Shown one piece after another: positions 12,400 to 22,249 of a stretch of 64,000 nt of DNA (positions are counted from its first letter, which is position 1; each line of letters starts with the position of its first letter). This DNA comes from Marinomonas pontica. GTDB lineage: Bacteria > Pseudomonadota > Gammaproteobacteria > Pseudomonadales > Marinomonadaceae. A program made the position numbers and the translations under genes. Location of the stretch: positions 1-64,000 of the forward strand of contig NZ_JAODTL010000040.1 of assembly GCF_026191375.1 (NCBI RefSeq), read 5' to 3'. The notes under the pieces were generated by a model. The model had not been told where the DNA came from and searched no databases. It worked only from the letters and a program-made list of their open reading frames with translations.

Positions 12400-12446
12400 A
12401 AAAAGGCGCGTTTTTATCTGTTCGTCAGAGAAAAACGCGCCTTTTT
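12400..12446. terminator. Bidirectional rho-independent terminator
   Basis: Arms AAAAGGCGCGTTTTT (12401-12415) and its perfect complement (12431-12445) enclose a 15-base loop. The flanking A and T runs let it work for both the SPOR lipoprotein gene and the convergent DUF945 gene. Confidence 0.9.
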
Positions 12447-12476
12447 TGTATCGATTGACTGTCAAATGAACCCGGA

Positions 12477-13829
12477 TTACATCAACGGAAACTCGGTGTT
12501 GTAGATTTTACCTTGGCCATCTTCGATGTGGATCTCACTCTTATATTGATCCTCTTCTGAGGTTATTAGGCCTTGTTGAATCAAGCCATCAATGATCATT
12601 TGTGTTTGCATTTTGACTTCTGGGGCATCCGCTGGCGCGTACATTTTGCTGGCAACAAACTGCTCCGCCAAGCTGTGAACCAACGCTTGATCGGCTTCGA
12701 TGTTGGTATTCACAATCATGTTATACAACCAAAACTCAGGGGTCGACAGCTCTTCCATAGTGGGAGTATCTATGTCTGCTAATGTGCTGGTTAATGTGGC
12801 CTTAAAACGACCATTTGGAAAAGAACCGCTAAAATCCGTAATGTTGAATTCAGGTTTGGCAGCCAACAACTCATCAAGATGCTCTTGCATGAAATCAAAC
12901 AACGCCGCATAGGTATCATCCGACACTGGTGCATCATTCAGCAGCGTGTCTGAGACATTTTTGTAGTCAATGAAGAATTGGTTGCTAAGTTTGTTTAACT
13001 CTGTCACCAAAGTCAGGTCACTTGCCTGGAAATCGCCGTATACAACGTCTTTGATTAAGTAAGCAAGCCCAATGCTGCCCAATTGAGCGTCTTTATCTAA
13101 GCTGGATCCCATTTCCATGTTCAAACCTGAAAACGTCGCATCCGTACCAATATCCAGCTGCTCAAGGCTTAGATCGGTTGTACTGTCATAAAAGCCACCT
13201 TTCATAATGGTGGCCAGATCCGCGTCTAACTCGATTGACAGTGAAAACCCCGATGCTTTAACCGGAGTGTATCCATCCACTATATCTAGTTGATCTAAAA
13301 CACCTTGGTAGTTGATACCTGTTTTGGTTATGTCACCTTGTCCTGTATAACCGCTAAATTGAAACGTATTGGCCGCATTGCTAAGCGCAGGGATGTTATC
13401 GGCAAGGTAAATGTTGCCAGTAACGTCGCTAAGGACAGAAAGTGCATACAGAGGCTGATTTTCATCCCAAAGTAAAATCGCGCGTTGTTTTTCTCCATCC
13501 AAACGAATCGTCGACTCGAACCAACCGAATACGCCTTGCTTTGAAAATAAAAACGGACCAAAGTGCGTGTCGACAATCAGCTCAGCTTCAATTTTTCCAC
13601 CTTGAATCGTCGGGTCAATATGAGTCGTATCGAAGCTCACTTGTACTTTGTTTTCAGAGCCGAACCACGCGGAATGCGTTGTCACAATGGCTGCATGATA
13701 ACCGGGTGCTTTGTTGATGTTTGACACCAGCTCGACCACTTTAGCTTGGTGCTTCGGTGCGATAAATTTAGGTGCCACCAGACAGGCGGCCACCAGAGCA
13801 AACACAAGTACAGCAAGTATTTTCTTCAC
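12477..13829 (-). CDS. DUF945 (YdgA-like) periplasmic protein
   Basis: About 450 residues with one N-terminal hydrophobic segment (KKILAVLVFALVAACLV), then a long beta-rich region typical of the YdgA/DUF945 family (KAPGYHAAIVTTHSAWFGSE near the start). The function is not known; members are envelope proteins. I chose the GTG at 13829 over the longer frame to 13901 because an AAGGAA ribosome site lies just upstream and the signal segment then begins at once. The protein looks intact. It faces the SPOR gene across a shared terminator. Confidence 0.75.
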   Translation of the reverse strand: MKKILAVLVFALVAACLVAPKFIAPKHQAKVVELVSNINKAPGYHAAIVTTHSAWFGSENKVQVSFDTTHIDPTIQGGKIEAELIVDTHFGPFLFSKQGVFGWFESTIRLDGEKQRAILLWDENQPLYALSVLSDVTGNIYLADNIPALSNAANTFQFSGYTGQGDITKTGINYQGVLDQLDIVDGYTPVKASGFSLSIELDADLATIMKGGFYDSTTDLSLEQLDIGTDATFSGLNMEMGSSLDKDAQLGSIGLAYLIKDVVYGDFQASDLTLVTELNKLSNQFFIDYKNVSDTLLNDAPVSDDTYAALFDFMQEHLDELLAAKPEFNITDFSGSFPNGRFKATLTSTLADIDTPTMEELSTPEFWLYNMIVNTNIEADQALVHSLAEQFVASKMYAPADAPEVKMQTQMIIDGLIQQGLITSEEDQYKSEIHIEDGQGKIYNTEFPLM

Positions 13830-14030
13830 AGAAAGTTCCTTTTCTTTGTAGGGAGAATGTAGGCGTGCATAATACAGGCAAATGATACGCAGATGAAACA
13901 ATGCCTAGCGTGCTTTATCAAAATAACGTGGCGCAAATACAACATTTTATTTTCCATTGTTTCAGCCAACATGGAATCAATTTGGCAGCGGATTTTTTGT
14001 ATTTGAAAATCGTCAGCGCCACTTTTCGTT

Positions 14031-14750
14031 ATGACAAAAAAGGTTCCCTACACTATGGTATTCGAAGAGTATTCTAAGATAGTTAAAGAGTTTCAGCATG
14101 ATGCGTCTTTATCGCTAACTCAGACGTTTGATGCACTTTGCGCAGCACAAGATTCGTTAATTACTGAGCTGGTGGCGTCGGGCGCGGGGGTGGCAGGTTG
14201 GAAAATTGTAGATAAGGATGGCGTGATTATTTTGTCCCCAATCTTTGATTTTCAGGTTTTCAAACCTATTGGTGAAACGATCTCGAGCCAAGCCATTCGT
14301 GGTACTGAGCTGGAAGTGTGTTTTCAAATAACAGTGCCCGCTACGCTTGACGCTGTTAAAGAGAGGGTGGCTGATTTACCACCTTTTGCGGCCGTTGAAT
14401 TGATTCGACCAGAGATTCACCCATCCAACCATTCAGCGTGCGATTTTTACTTTAACTATGGCGTGTTTGTGACTCCGTCTCCTGTTTCAGGGGAGGTGCG
14501 TTTTGAAGGCGGCAATCAAGGGTATGACTTTTCTGTGAATGTCGATCAACTTGTGGATGCGAAAAAAGCCATCGTGCAGCAAGGTATATTGCAATGCATT
14601 CAGCGTGGCTATGGCGATAAAAACTATTTTTTCATTACCGGCACGTTAAATGGCTTGGTGCCGACGAGCGAATCCATTGGCGTGAACCGTGTGTTGAATC
14701 AAGGTGAAAGCCAAATTTGTTTTGATATAAGTGAGACAGCGGTGTTGTGA
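14031..14750 (+). CDS. Divergent 2-oxopentenoate hydratase/FAH-fold-like protein
   Basis: A 239-residue soluble protein. Spacing of several motifs resembles the hydratase branch of the fumarylacetoacetate-hydrolase fold: AGWKIV near residue 55, a Glu-x-Glu pair in GTELEVCF, and FFITGTLNGLVP near the C-terminus where hydratases have a TGT-type loop. Many conserved residues differ, so it may be a degenerate or repurposed member; the assignment is by eye and weak. The start may be 14031 or the ATG at 14055; neither has a good ribosome site. It stands alone between a divergent DUF945 gene and a terminator. Confidence 0.45.
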   Translation: MTKKVPYTMVFEEYSKIVKEFQHDASLSLTQTFDALCAAQDSLITELVASGAGVAGWKIVDKDGVIILSPIFDFQVFKPIGETISSQAIRGTELEVCFQITVPATLDAVKERVADLPPFAAVELIRPEIHPSNHSACDFYFNYGVFVTPSPVSGEVRFEGGNQGYDFSVNVDQLVDAKKAIVQQGILQCIQRGYGDKNYFFITGTLNGLVPTSESIGVNRVLNQGESQICFDISETAVL

Positions 14751-14772
14751 TGACGCTGTGCTGATGCTGAAT

Positions 14773-14810
14773 AAAAAAGGGAAGACGCTCGTTGCGTGTT
14801 CCCTTTTTAT
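14773..14810. terminator. Bidirectional terminator
   Basis: AAAAAGGGAA and TTCCCTTTTT arms, with GACGC/GCGTG-like inner pairing around a small loop. It lies between the convergent hydratase-like and FAD oxidoreductase genes. Confidence 0.85.
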
Positions 14811-14829
14811 TGGCTTTGTGGCAGCTTGG

Positions 14830-16440
14830 TTATGCGTTTTTGGCGTTTATACTCAATGCCATGGCTTCGGCAATTTTGATGCCGTCGATGGCCGCTGACA
14901 TGATGCCACCAGCGTAGCCAGCGCCTTCACCAGCTGGGTAAAGCCCTTTGGTGTTGATGCTTTCTAGACTGTCGTTATCACGCTTGATATTGATTGGGGC
15001 TGAAGTGCGTGTTTCTACCCCTGTTAGTAGAGCATCGTCAAAGGCAAAACCGCGGATTTTCTTATTAAACGCTGGAATGGCTTCTCGAATCGCTTCGATA
15101 CAAAAGTCTGGTAGAGCATCCGCTAGGTTGGTGAGCTTGATGCCCGGTTTGAAAGAAGGCTCCACTGTACCGAGTTTTTCTGGTGTTTCGTTACGCAGAA
15201 ACGCGCCAACGGTTTGCGCTGGTGCATCGTAGTTGCTGCCACCTAACTCGTAAGCAAGACTTTCTAGTTTGCGTTGGAATTCGATTCCAGCAAGCGGCCC
15301 ACCCGGATAATCCGAAGGATCAATGCCGACAACAATGGCGCTGTTGGCGTTACGTTCGTTACGAGAATATTGACTCATGCCATTGGTTACGACACGATTT
15401 TCTTCCGAGGTAGCGGCAACGACCGTCCCGCCAGGACACATGCAGAAGCTATAAACGGAACGACCATTTTTACAGTGGTGAACCAGTTTGTAATCCGCTG
15501 CACCAAGAATTTCGTTACCTGCATTTGGACCAAAACGTGCTTTGTCGATAGACGATTGCTCGTGTTCAATACGAAAGCCTACCGAGAAAGGTTTGGCTTC
15601 GATATAAACACCTTTATTGTGCAGCATTTCGAAGGTGTCACGAGCACTGTGACCAATAGCAATAGCGATGTGCTTAGAATGCAGTTGTTCGCCATCAGCA
15701 AGCGTAACGCCAGTGACTTGACCATCTTCAATATGCAAGTCATCCACGCGGCAGCTGAAACGAATCTCGCCGCCCAACGCAATGATCTGAGCACGCATTT
15801 TTTCGACCATGGCCACTAATTTGAAAGTACCAATGTGTGGTTTGCTAACGTACAAAATTTCGTCTGGTGCGCCCGCAGCAACAAATTCATTGAGCACTTT
15901 ACGGCTGTATTGTTTTGGGTCTTTCACTTGGCTATAGAGTTTGCCATCAGAGAAGGTTCCCGCGCCACCCTCGCCAAATTGTACGTTAGATTCTGTATTC
16001 AGAATTTTTTTGCGCCAAAAACCAAAAGTGTCTTTGGTGCGTTCACGTACTTCTTTACCGCGCTCAAGCACGATGGGCTTATAACCCATTTGCGCCAGTA
16101 CCAATGCAGTCAACAATCCACAAGGGCCAAAACCAATGATTATCGGGCGTTCGGTCAAGGTCGCAGGCGCTTGGGCTACAGGGTGATAGTCTAAATCCGG
16201 CGTTTCTTTAACCTGTTGATGATCTGCGAATTGCTGCAATAAATCATCATTACATGTTGTTTCAACATCCAAGGTGTAAATCAACATGATGTTGGTTTTT
16301 TTTCGCGCATCGTAACCACGGCGGAATACATTAAAACGAACCAGTTTTTCCGCTGAAATATCAAGCATGGATAAAATCGCGTTTTCTACTGCGCTAGCGT
16401 CGTGGTCAAGAGGAAGTTGGATATTAGAAAGTCGTATCAT
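14830..16440 (-). CDS. FAD-dependent dehydrogenase, COG2509 type
   Basis: A 536-residue flavoprotein. After a short N-terminal domain of about 95 residues comes a Rossmann FAD motif (PIIIGFGPCGLLTALVLAQMG), then GEGGAGTFSDGKLYSQV and HIGTFKLVAMVEKMR, both typical of the uncharacterized COG2509 family. The C-terminus holds GLYPAGEGAGYAGGIMSAA, which contacts FAD. Substrate and pathway are unknown in all members I can recall. It appears complete and single, and is followed by a terminator. Probably cytoplasmic. Confidence 0.88.
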   Translation of the reverse strand: MIRLSNIQLPLDHDASAVENAILSMLDISAEKLVRFNVFRRGYDARKKTNIMLIYTLDVETTCNDDLLQQFADHQQVKETPDLDYHPVAQAPATLTERPIIIGFGPCGLLTALVLAQMGYKPIVLERGKEVRERTKDTFGFWRKKILNTESNVQFGEGGAGTFSDGKLYSQVKDPKQYSRKVLNEFVAAGAPDEILYVSKPHIGTFKLVAMVEKMRAQIIALGGEIRFSCRVDDLHIEDGQVTGVTLADGEQLHSKHIAIAIGHSARDTFEMLHNKGVYIEAKPFSVGFRIEHEQSSIDKARFGPNAGNEILGAADYKLVHHCKNGRSVYSFCMCPGGTVVAATSEENRVVTNGMSQYSRNERNANSAIVVGIDPSDYPGGPLAGIEFQRKLESLAYELGGSNYDAPAQTVGAFLRNETPEKLGTVEPSFKPGIKLTNLADALPDFCIEAIREAIPAFNKKIRGFAFDDALLTGVETRTSAPINIKRDNDSLESINTKGLYPAGEGAGYAGGIMSAAIDGIKIAEAMALSINAKNA

Positions 16441-16535
16441 AGGAATAATAGTAAGTATGCTGAGTCAATGGCTAATAGCGGTGGATAATACGATATTTCT
16501 CGAAGAAAAGCTGTCACCAAATAGCCGTCGTGCTT

Positions 16536-17967
16536 TTAAAACATGCCAAGAAAATACCACCAAATAAAATTCAGCGGCAGCAACACAAGACTTGTTAGCA
16601 CAAATGTAGCCAAACACACTTTAGTCACTGCACTGATAGACAGATTGCCGAGCGCGATGGCTGTAATGAGCGGCGGAGCTTGATAAGGCAGCAAAACCGT
16701 TGAAAAAGCCAATACTTGCGTCATTAATACGGCGTCTTTGGATAATCCTGTAATGTCCGCAAGATGTTCTGCCATAGGGGTCATGATGGCTGGCACACCC
16801 GCTAAGTTCGTCACGATAGCCACACACGTAGAAATGAATGTCAGCAAACTAAGGTTCAACAAAGGAGCGTGTGGTGAAAACGGAATAACCTCTGTTAAAT
16901 AGTTCACCAAAACACGACCCAAACCAGAATGGGCAATGATGGCACTTAAACCAATGATGCCAGCCGCAAACAGCAAGGTGCCGTATTGAATGTCTTTATC
17001 GATAACGTTTTTTCCAGTTAACCCAAGGCTGGGTAACAAACATAGCAAAGCAGCAATAAGGCCAATCCAGCCTGCGGAAATATGGTGTAGGGAGTCGGTG
17101 AACCAGAAAGCAAAGCAGGCACAAAGCACCATCAGCAAACGAATTTCTATTTTGGTCATGGCTGATTTTTCAATAGTGGCTTGTATTGCTTGGTTAGGGG
17201 CTTGATCGGGAAAGAGCCAAAGAATCACCCCAATGGTCATGAATAGCTTTCCCAATCCCAAAACAGGGAAGTGCAAGAGCAAGTATTCCCCATAGGAAAA
17301 GGCGCGTTGTAGAGAGCTTCTGTCATACCGGAAAGCAACATGTTTGGTGCATTTGCCGGTAAAATCGAAAAGGCGGGTAAAAATGTTCCGAACGCGGCCG
17401 CCAGTAACATGCCTTTACGACCATTAGAATCTTGGTCATAGCCAAAATGATCGGCAAGAGAAGCGATGATCGGAATGATCAACACGATACGGCTGACGCC
17501 AGAGGAATTAAAAACGCCAAGGCCATGGCAAACAAGGCGATTTTTATAATCGTACCTTGGTAGCTGTTGCCCAAAATCAACATGAGCAAACGTGTCGCAC
17601 GAGAATTAATCCCCGTGTGGTTGATGGCAGCACCAAACACCATGCCACTAAACAACAACCAAAATGTTGATGATTGAAAGCCTGCGAAGATCACCTGGGT
17701 TGGCGCCAGCTGTGTTGCAGTTGCAAAGGCAAATAAGCCCAAAGCCGGCCAATAAGCGGGCACCAGAGACGTCGCCCAGAAAGCGATGCACAAGAAAAGC
17801 AGCCCAGCCACCAGTGCTTGGTTCAGGCCTAAAAATTCATAAGACAAGAGACCAATTGCGGCTGTAATGACCAATATGAGAACAAGCAGACAGTAACGTT
17901 GAGCCATCACGCAGACAAGGTCGCGAAGCGACGTGGAAGATTGAACTGGGTGATTATGTTGACTCAT
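16536..17967 (-). CDS. SLC13/DASS-type sodium:anion symporter (two frame breaks)
   Basis: A very hydrophobic carrier of about 475 residues in three open pieces. Family features are the FAGFQSSTFWLLFSGMVFGAA segment in the first half and, near the end, LAFSTVLLPYQAPPLITAIA, matching the paired SNT-like hairpin regions of divalent-anion:Na+ symporters. Likely substrates are dicarboxylates or sulfate; not resolvable here. The frame breaks near 17502-17505 (before SGVSRIVLIIPIIASL) and at the AAAA run 17297-17300 (before YGEYLLLHFPVLGLG). One extra base at each restores a continuous protein. Confidence 0.78.
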
Positions 17968-17979
17968 TGGCGTGCCTTA

Positions 17980-18021
17980 AAGGAAAGTTCGGGCATCTTT
18001 GTTAATGAAAGAAGCCCGAAC
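17980..18021 (-). terminator. Terminator of argC
   Basis: GTTCGGGC (17987-17994) pairs with GCCCGAAC (18014-18021), and an inner TCTTT/AAAGA stem extends the hairpin. Read on the minus strand it ends in a T-rich tail. Confidence 0.75.
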
Positions 18022-18027
18022 GAGGGA

Positions 18028-18966
18028 TTAACGAAGGTTAACGGCGATGGCTTCGTCAAAACCTAACATGATGTTGAGGTTTTGCACGGCTGCGCCAGAT
18101 GCCCCTTTGCCTAGATTATCCAGTTTAGCGACCAATATGCCTGACTTGTTGCCAGGTTCACTGAGCACAGACAGCTCGATTTGGTTGGTGTCTTCCAAGC
18201 CGTGTGGTGTCAAGAATGGCGCTGCGTTATCGGCTACCACATTAAGGCCATTGACTGTTACAAACGTGTCGTTGGCATACACTTCGACCAATTTAGCGTG
18301 TAACTGCTCCATGGTGACGCCGTCTTTTAGCTGAATTGGCAAAAAGGTCAACATGCCTTGGCGGAAGTTCCCGACGCTTGGTACGAAAATAGGCGCTTTG
18401 TCTAAACCAGACCATTTTTTCATTTCAGCTAAGTGTTTATGATTAAAACTCAGACCGTAAGCGCCAAAGATCGGGGCGTTATTATCGCCTTCGTAACGGT
18501 CAATTAGCGCGTTCCCGCCACCACTGTAGCCTGACACCGCATTAATGGAATAGTCATAAGACGCAGACAATAACCCAGCTTCTACTAATGGTTTTAGCAA
18601 CAAAATCGCACCCGTTGGGTAACATCCTGGGTTAGATACAAATTGCGCGCTTTTGATTTTTTCACGTTGTGTCACGTCAAGCTCTGGCAAACCGTATACC
18701 CAGCCTTCTGCAACACGATGTACTGAACTGGCGTCTAAAATGCGGCAGCCTTCTTCTTTCGCCAATACGACACTGTCTTTTGCAGCGTCATCAGGTAGGC
18801 AAAGTACGGTTACATCCGCTTCTTTCATCAGGCGACGTTTTTCTTCGACGTCACGTTTCTTTTCTGGATCAATACTGATGATTTCAATGCCGGGATGGTT
18901 GACTAGGCGATCTTTTACTTGAAGGCCTGTCGTGCCTGTTTCGCCATCAATAAATACTTTTTTCAC
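18028..18966 (-). CDS. argC: N-acetyl-gamma-glutamyl-phosphate reductase, type 2
   Basis: Third step of arginine synthesis: NADPH-dependent reduction of N-acetylglutamyl phosphate to the semialdehyde. At 312 residues it matches the shorter ArgC class. The N-terminus has the dinucleotide-binding GETGTTGLQV motif, and the catalytic Cys115 lies in SNPGCYPTG. The start is a GTG with AAGGAA upstream. It stands alone rather than in an arg operon; argG lies 39 kb further on. No ARG-box was identified with confidence in the 270-bp upstream gap. Confidence 0.93.
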   Translation of the reverse strand: MKKVFIDGETGTTGLQVKDRLVNHPGIEIISIDPEKKRDVEEKRRLMKEADVTVLCLPDDAAKDSVVLAKEEGCRILDASSVHRVAEGWVYGLPELDVTQREKIKSAQFVSNPGCYPTGAILLLKPLVEAGLLSASYDYSINAVSGYSGGGNALIDRYEGDNNAPIFGAYGLSFNHKHLAEMKKWSGLDKAPIFVPSVGNFRQGMLTFLPIQLKDGVTMEQLHAKLVEVYANDTFVTVNGLNVVADNAAPFLTPHGLEDTNQIELSVLSEPGNKSGILVAKLDNLGKGASGAAVQNLNIMLGFDEAIAVNLR

Positions 18967-19236
18967 AGCGGAATTCCTTGTTGGGGGATTAAATCAAAGC
19001 ATAAATCAGTTTTACCGAGTGGTTAGTCTGATTTTTTTGCGCACTGTTACGCTGCTCTTTAATGGTTAAATAGTGTAATGCATCGCGCCGCGACTGAATA
19101 GTTGGTTAAAACGCTTAATCACTAAAAAGCACGGATTTGCACTATTTGGCTTTTATTTTTCCATGGGTACTCTGGCCAAGTTGGCGATGATTTCGTAAGG
19201 CGTTACACTGCAAGCGTTTTTAGGAATTGAGCGTGT

Positions 19237-19599
19237 ATGAAAAAGTCAGATAAAAAGATAGAAAATGCCATAAGAGAAGCGTTGACCACGGTGTGTGATG
19301 GGGCGCTGGAGTCGGTCAGTGGTTTTGTATGGATCACTCACATGGTTAACTACGATGCCTTTCCTCAATCCCTCAGAATTGTGTGCGTGTTTGATACGGA
19401 TGAGGCGTTGTCTAATGCGTACGATGCTAAGCAGGACGCGTATTTCTATGCTGCCATTGAAAAAGCATTACGTGGGGTAAATATCAAACTCAATAAGCTT
19501 CCTCAACAAGTCAGTTTTGATACGGAAGAAGCCTGCCAACGTACCCATGCCGGAAAATGGCAAGAACGGCTTGCCAAGGTGTCAGGTCGTTTGCATTAG
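19237..19599 (+). CDS. Conserved 120-residue protein of unknown function
   Basis: A small soluble protein that begins KKSDKKIENAIREALTTVCD and carries a conserved-looking core (VSGFVWITHMVNYDAFPQSL, then IVCVFDT). Relatives in pseudomonads are, as I recall, often labelled Fis-family regulators, but I see no helix-turn-helix and would not use that name. Its stop abuts the stop of the convergent Kef-type antiporter gene (19599/19600), so the two share no intergenic space. Confidence 0.7.
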   Translation: MKKSDKKIENAIREALTTVCDGALESVSGFVWITHMVNYDAFPQSLRIVCVFDTDEALSNAYDAKQDAYFYAAIEKALRGVNIKLNKLPQQVSFDTEEACQRTHAGKWQERLAKVSGRLH

Positions 19600-21473
19600 T
19601 CAATCTTCCGCTTGGTCTTTAATTCGCTTCATGGCGTCTTTTAATTGAGGGTTCTTTTCTTCCAAGTATTTGCTTAGACGATCAATAAATACTTTATTTT
19701 CGTGAAACGGCACGCCGATTTGGTGTGCGTCGGCGACTTCAACCATGGATACTTTGTCGTGTTGGTTAAAAACGTCGATCATTTGCTCGGCTTTGTTGTG
19801 CGAAATACCCAATGCCTCAAAGGCGGATCGCCCCATACGCAAACTGCTGTCATAGTTTTCACGGATAATGTCTCGACAACCTGACGCCCATAAATCGTAG
19901 ACATGATTGTTGTCAAAGGCTCTGGCAATGACGTGTAGATCTGGGTAATTCGAGCAAACGTATTTAACGAGCTTGGTCACTTGTTCTGGATTGTCGATGG
20001 CAATAATCAGTAAAGAGGCTTCATCAATGCCCGCGGCTTCTAATAAGTCTGGCCGTGTGGCGTCGCCAAAATAGTTTTTGACGCCAAAGGGTTGCAGTGC
20101 TCTCAAACGTTTGATGCTGAAATCAATAACGGTAGAGTGAAACCCCGCTAAACGCAGCACGTTGTCTATTGTGCTGCCCATCCTTCCTGAGCCTGCGATG
20201 ATGATTTTGTTGTCATCAGGCAACTCGTCAAAGCTCTCTGCCGCGTGGTCGGTGGCATAGCGTGGTGCAATAATGCGGTCGTAAATGATAAATAAGGCTG
20301 GCGTCAGTAGCATCGACAAAGCAACGACTAAGAGTAAGGTGTCGGCTACGTCTTGTGATATTACGGCATTACTGACGGTAAAAGACACCAGAACAAACCC
20401 AAATTCCCCGCTTGCGCCAACCCCAACGCAAGCAACCATTTGTTGGAACCACGGATATTAAAAAACCATCCAAGCAACAACAGAGTGGTGGCTTTGACAA
20501 GAATGAGTCCAACGGTTAAACCAAGAATCGAAAAAAAGTGATGGAAGAGTAAGGTGAAATTAATACCCGCACCGACCGTCATGAAGAATAAGCCCAACAG
20601 CAAGCCTTTAAACGGCGCAATGTCGCTTTCTAATTCGTGACGATAAGGCGAGTTTGCCAGCACAACGCCGGCTAAAAACGTGCCCAGAGCAGGGGATAAC
20701 CCTACCAACGACATCAACAGCGTTGTGCCGATCACAAACATTAACGCCGCAGCGGTAAACAGCTCTCTTAATTCCGCAACGGCAATGAAGCGGAAAATTG
20801 GCGTCACTAAAAAGCTGCCACCTAACACCACAATGGCAATGGCGCCAAAGGTCACTAATGTGGTTTGCCAAGCTTCAAGCCCAGACAATAGAGACACATT
20901 GTCGGTCGAGGTAGTGTCATGCAGGGCTTTGGCAGTATGGCTTACCGCATCTATGAGTTCAGGTGTTGCGAGCAAAGGAATAAACGCCAACATTGGAATC
21001 ACAACAATATCTTGTGCCAGCAAGACCGCAAAAGACGACTGGCCTCCATCGGATTTCATCAGGCCCTTTTCGGTCAGCGTCTGAATGACAATGGCAGTCG
21101 AAGAGAGTGCCAACACCAAACCTATAGCGAGACTGGTGCGCCACTCTTGGTCTAGCAACACCCCCAGCCCCATAACACAGAGTGCCGTCAAGGCGACTTG
21201 TCCGCCCCCCAAACCGATCAGTTTGGACTTTAAGTCCCACAGTTTTTTAGGGTTGAGTTCCAATCCAACTATAAACAGCATCAACACCACCCCCAGTTCT
21301 GCGAAGTGTTGAATGGAGTGTATGTCAACGCTTAATATGGCCAACAGCGGGCTGATGATCACGCCTGCCAGCAAATACCCCAACACAGAGCCCAGTCCAA
21401 GACGTGACGCAATCGGAACAGAAATAACGCCAGCAACCAGAAAAACAAAGGTAAGTAAAAGCGCGTCAGTCAC
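19600..21473 (-). CDS. KefB/KefC-type CPA2 monovalent cation:proton antiporter (one frame break)
   Basis: About 620 residues. The N-terminal two thirds form the CPA2 transport domain (LGYLLAGVIISPL, FIVGLELNPKKLWDLK, LALSSTAIVIQTL, LLAQDIVVIPML). The C-terminal part is a RCK/TrkA-N domain (KIIIAGSGRMGSTIDNVL) that binds nucleotide. Members run K+ or Na+ efflux coupled to protons, often gated by glutathione adducts. The frame breaks at the C run 20406-20409: one more base turns QAGN into the conserved QAGEFGFVL. The start is a GTG at 21473 after AAGGA. Confidence 0.85.
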
Positions 21474-21542
21474 GTCGTTGGGTCCTTTATAGCAGACAAG
21501 ATTTTTAAGAGTGTTATCGTGTTATTGACGTGGACGGCAACA

Positions 21543-22070
21543 CTATAAATCCGCCACATCGCGTGCGAACTGGTCGACGCTTTCCCAATTGGTGAATTCC
21601 ATATTGGTTGTTGGGTCGGTTGGGCCTTTGGTCATCCACATAATAAAACGAATCATGTTTTTGTCGAGAAAGCCGTAAATAGAATAATTTAATTTGCCAG
21701 CAAAAACGCCTTTTAAAGCTGGCTGCCAATTCAATTGATCCAAAAATTTTACAATATAAGGGTTGGTGTCTGGTTGGCATTTTTCGGCTTTACGCGCCAC
21801 CAAATTCACCGTGTAAAACGCATTGGGTTTGTCCTCTAACAAGGCTTTATTTTGGGTGATGAAATCAGCCACATTTTTTTGGTGTTTGCCGTAGCGAATA
21901 CTGGCACCAATAACAATCTTGTCATGTTGGGCAATTGTGTCAGATGTAGCGTCTTCCACCGGCATCAAGGTGACAGTATGACCCTGCTGCTCTAAAACAG
22001 ATTGCATTTTTTGGCTGATTTTTTGAGTATGGCCGTCGGTAGTGGAATAAATGAGCAAAGTATTGGACAT
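21543..22070 (-). CDS. hemG: Menaquinone-dependent protoporphyrinogen IX dehydrogenase
   Basis: Flavodoxin-like heme-pathway enzyme that oxidises protoporphyrinogen IX to protoporphyrin IX and passes electrons to quinone. The FMN phosphate loop is LLIYSTTDGHTQKI at the N-terminus; GASIRYGKHQKNVADFI and the C-terminal FIMWMTKGPTDP match E. coli HemG, which is nearly the same length. I took the ATG at 22070 (175 residues), because flavodoxin folds start immediately before this strand; the frame itself continues to 22139. Confidence 0.9.
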   Translation of the reverse strand: MSNTLLIYSTTDGHTQKISQKMQSVLEQQGHTVTLMPVEDATSDTIAQHDKIVIGASIRYGKHQKNVADFITQNKALLEDKPNAFYTVNLVARKAEKCQPDTNPYIVKFLDQLNWQPALKGVFAGKLNYSIYGFLDKNMIRFIMWMTKGPTDPTTNMEFTNWESVDQFARDVADL

Positions 22071-22196
22071 GGGAATCAGAAAAACTGCCTCTGTTGTTTT
22101 GGCTGGAATGACGTAAGGAATGCAACGAGTTATAAACACTCATAGAGCGAGTGTAAAGGGCGCAGGCCATGCTTCCTCGTTTTTATGGAAAATCCC

Positions 22197-22231
22197 ATAA
22201 AAAAAGCGGTTCATCATAGAGGAACCGCTTT
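22197..22231 (-). terminator. Terminator of rsgA
   Basis: AAAGCGGTTC and GAACCGCTTT arms around a 9-base loop. On the minus strand the hairpin is followed by a run of seven or more T. Confidence 0.88.
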
Positions 22232-22249
22232 GCGTGTTATCGAATGAAT

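Noticed and set aside
15274..15819. 181-codon plus-strand frame
   Set aside because: Antisense to the intact FAD dehydrogenase gene; no independent support.
19237..19599. Possible Fis-family regulator
   Set aside because: I see no C-terminal Fis helix-turn-helix; the label seems to be a carried-over annotation.
20390..20430. Programmed frameshift in the Kef-type gene (and similar breaks)
   Set aside because: No slippery heptamer with downstream structure, and the same kind of break recurs in many unrelated genes, which fits sequence error better.
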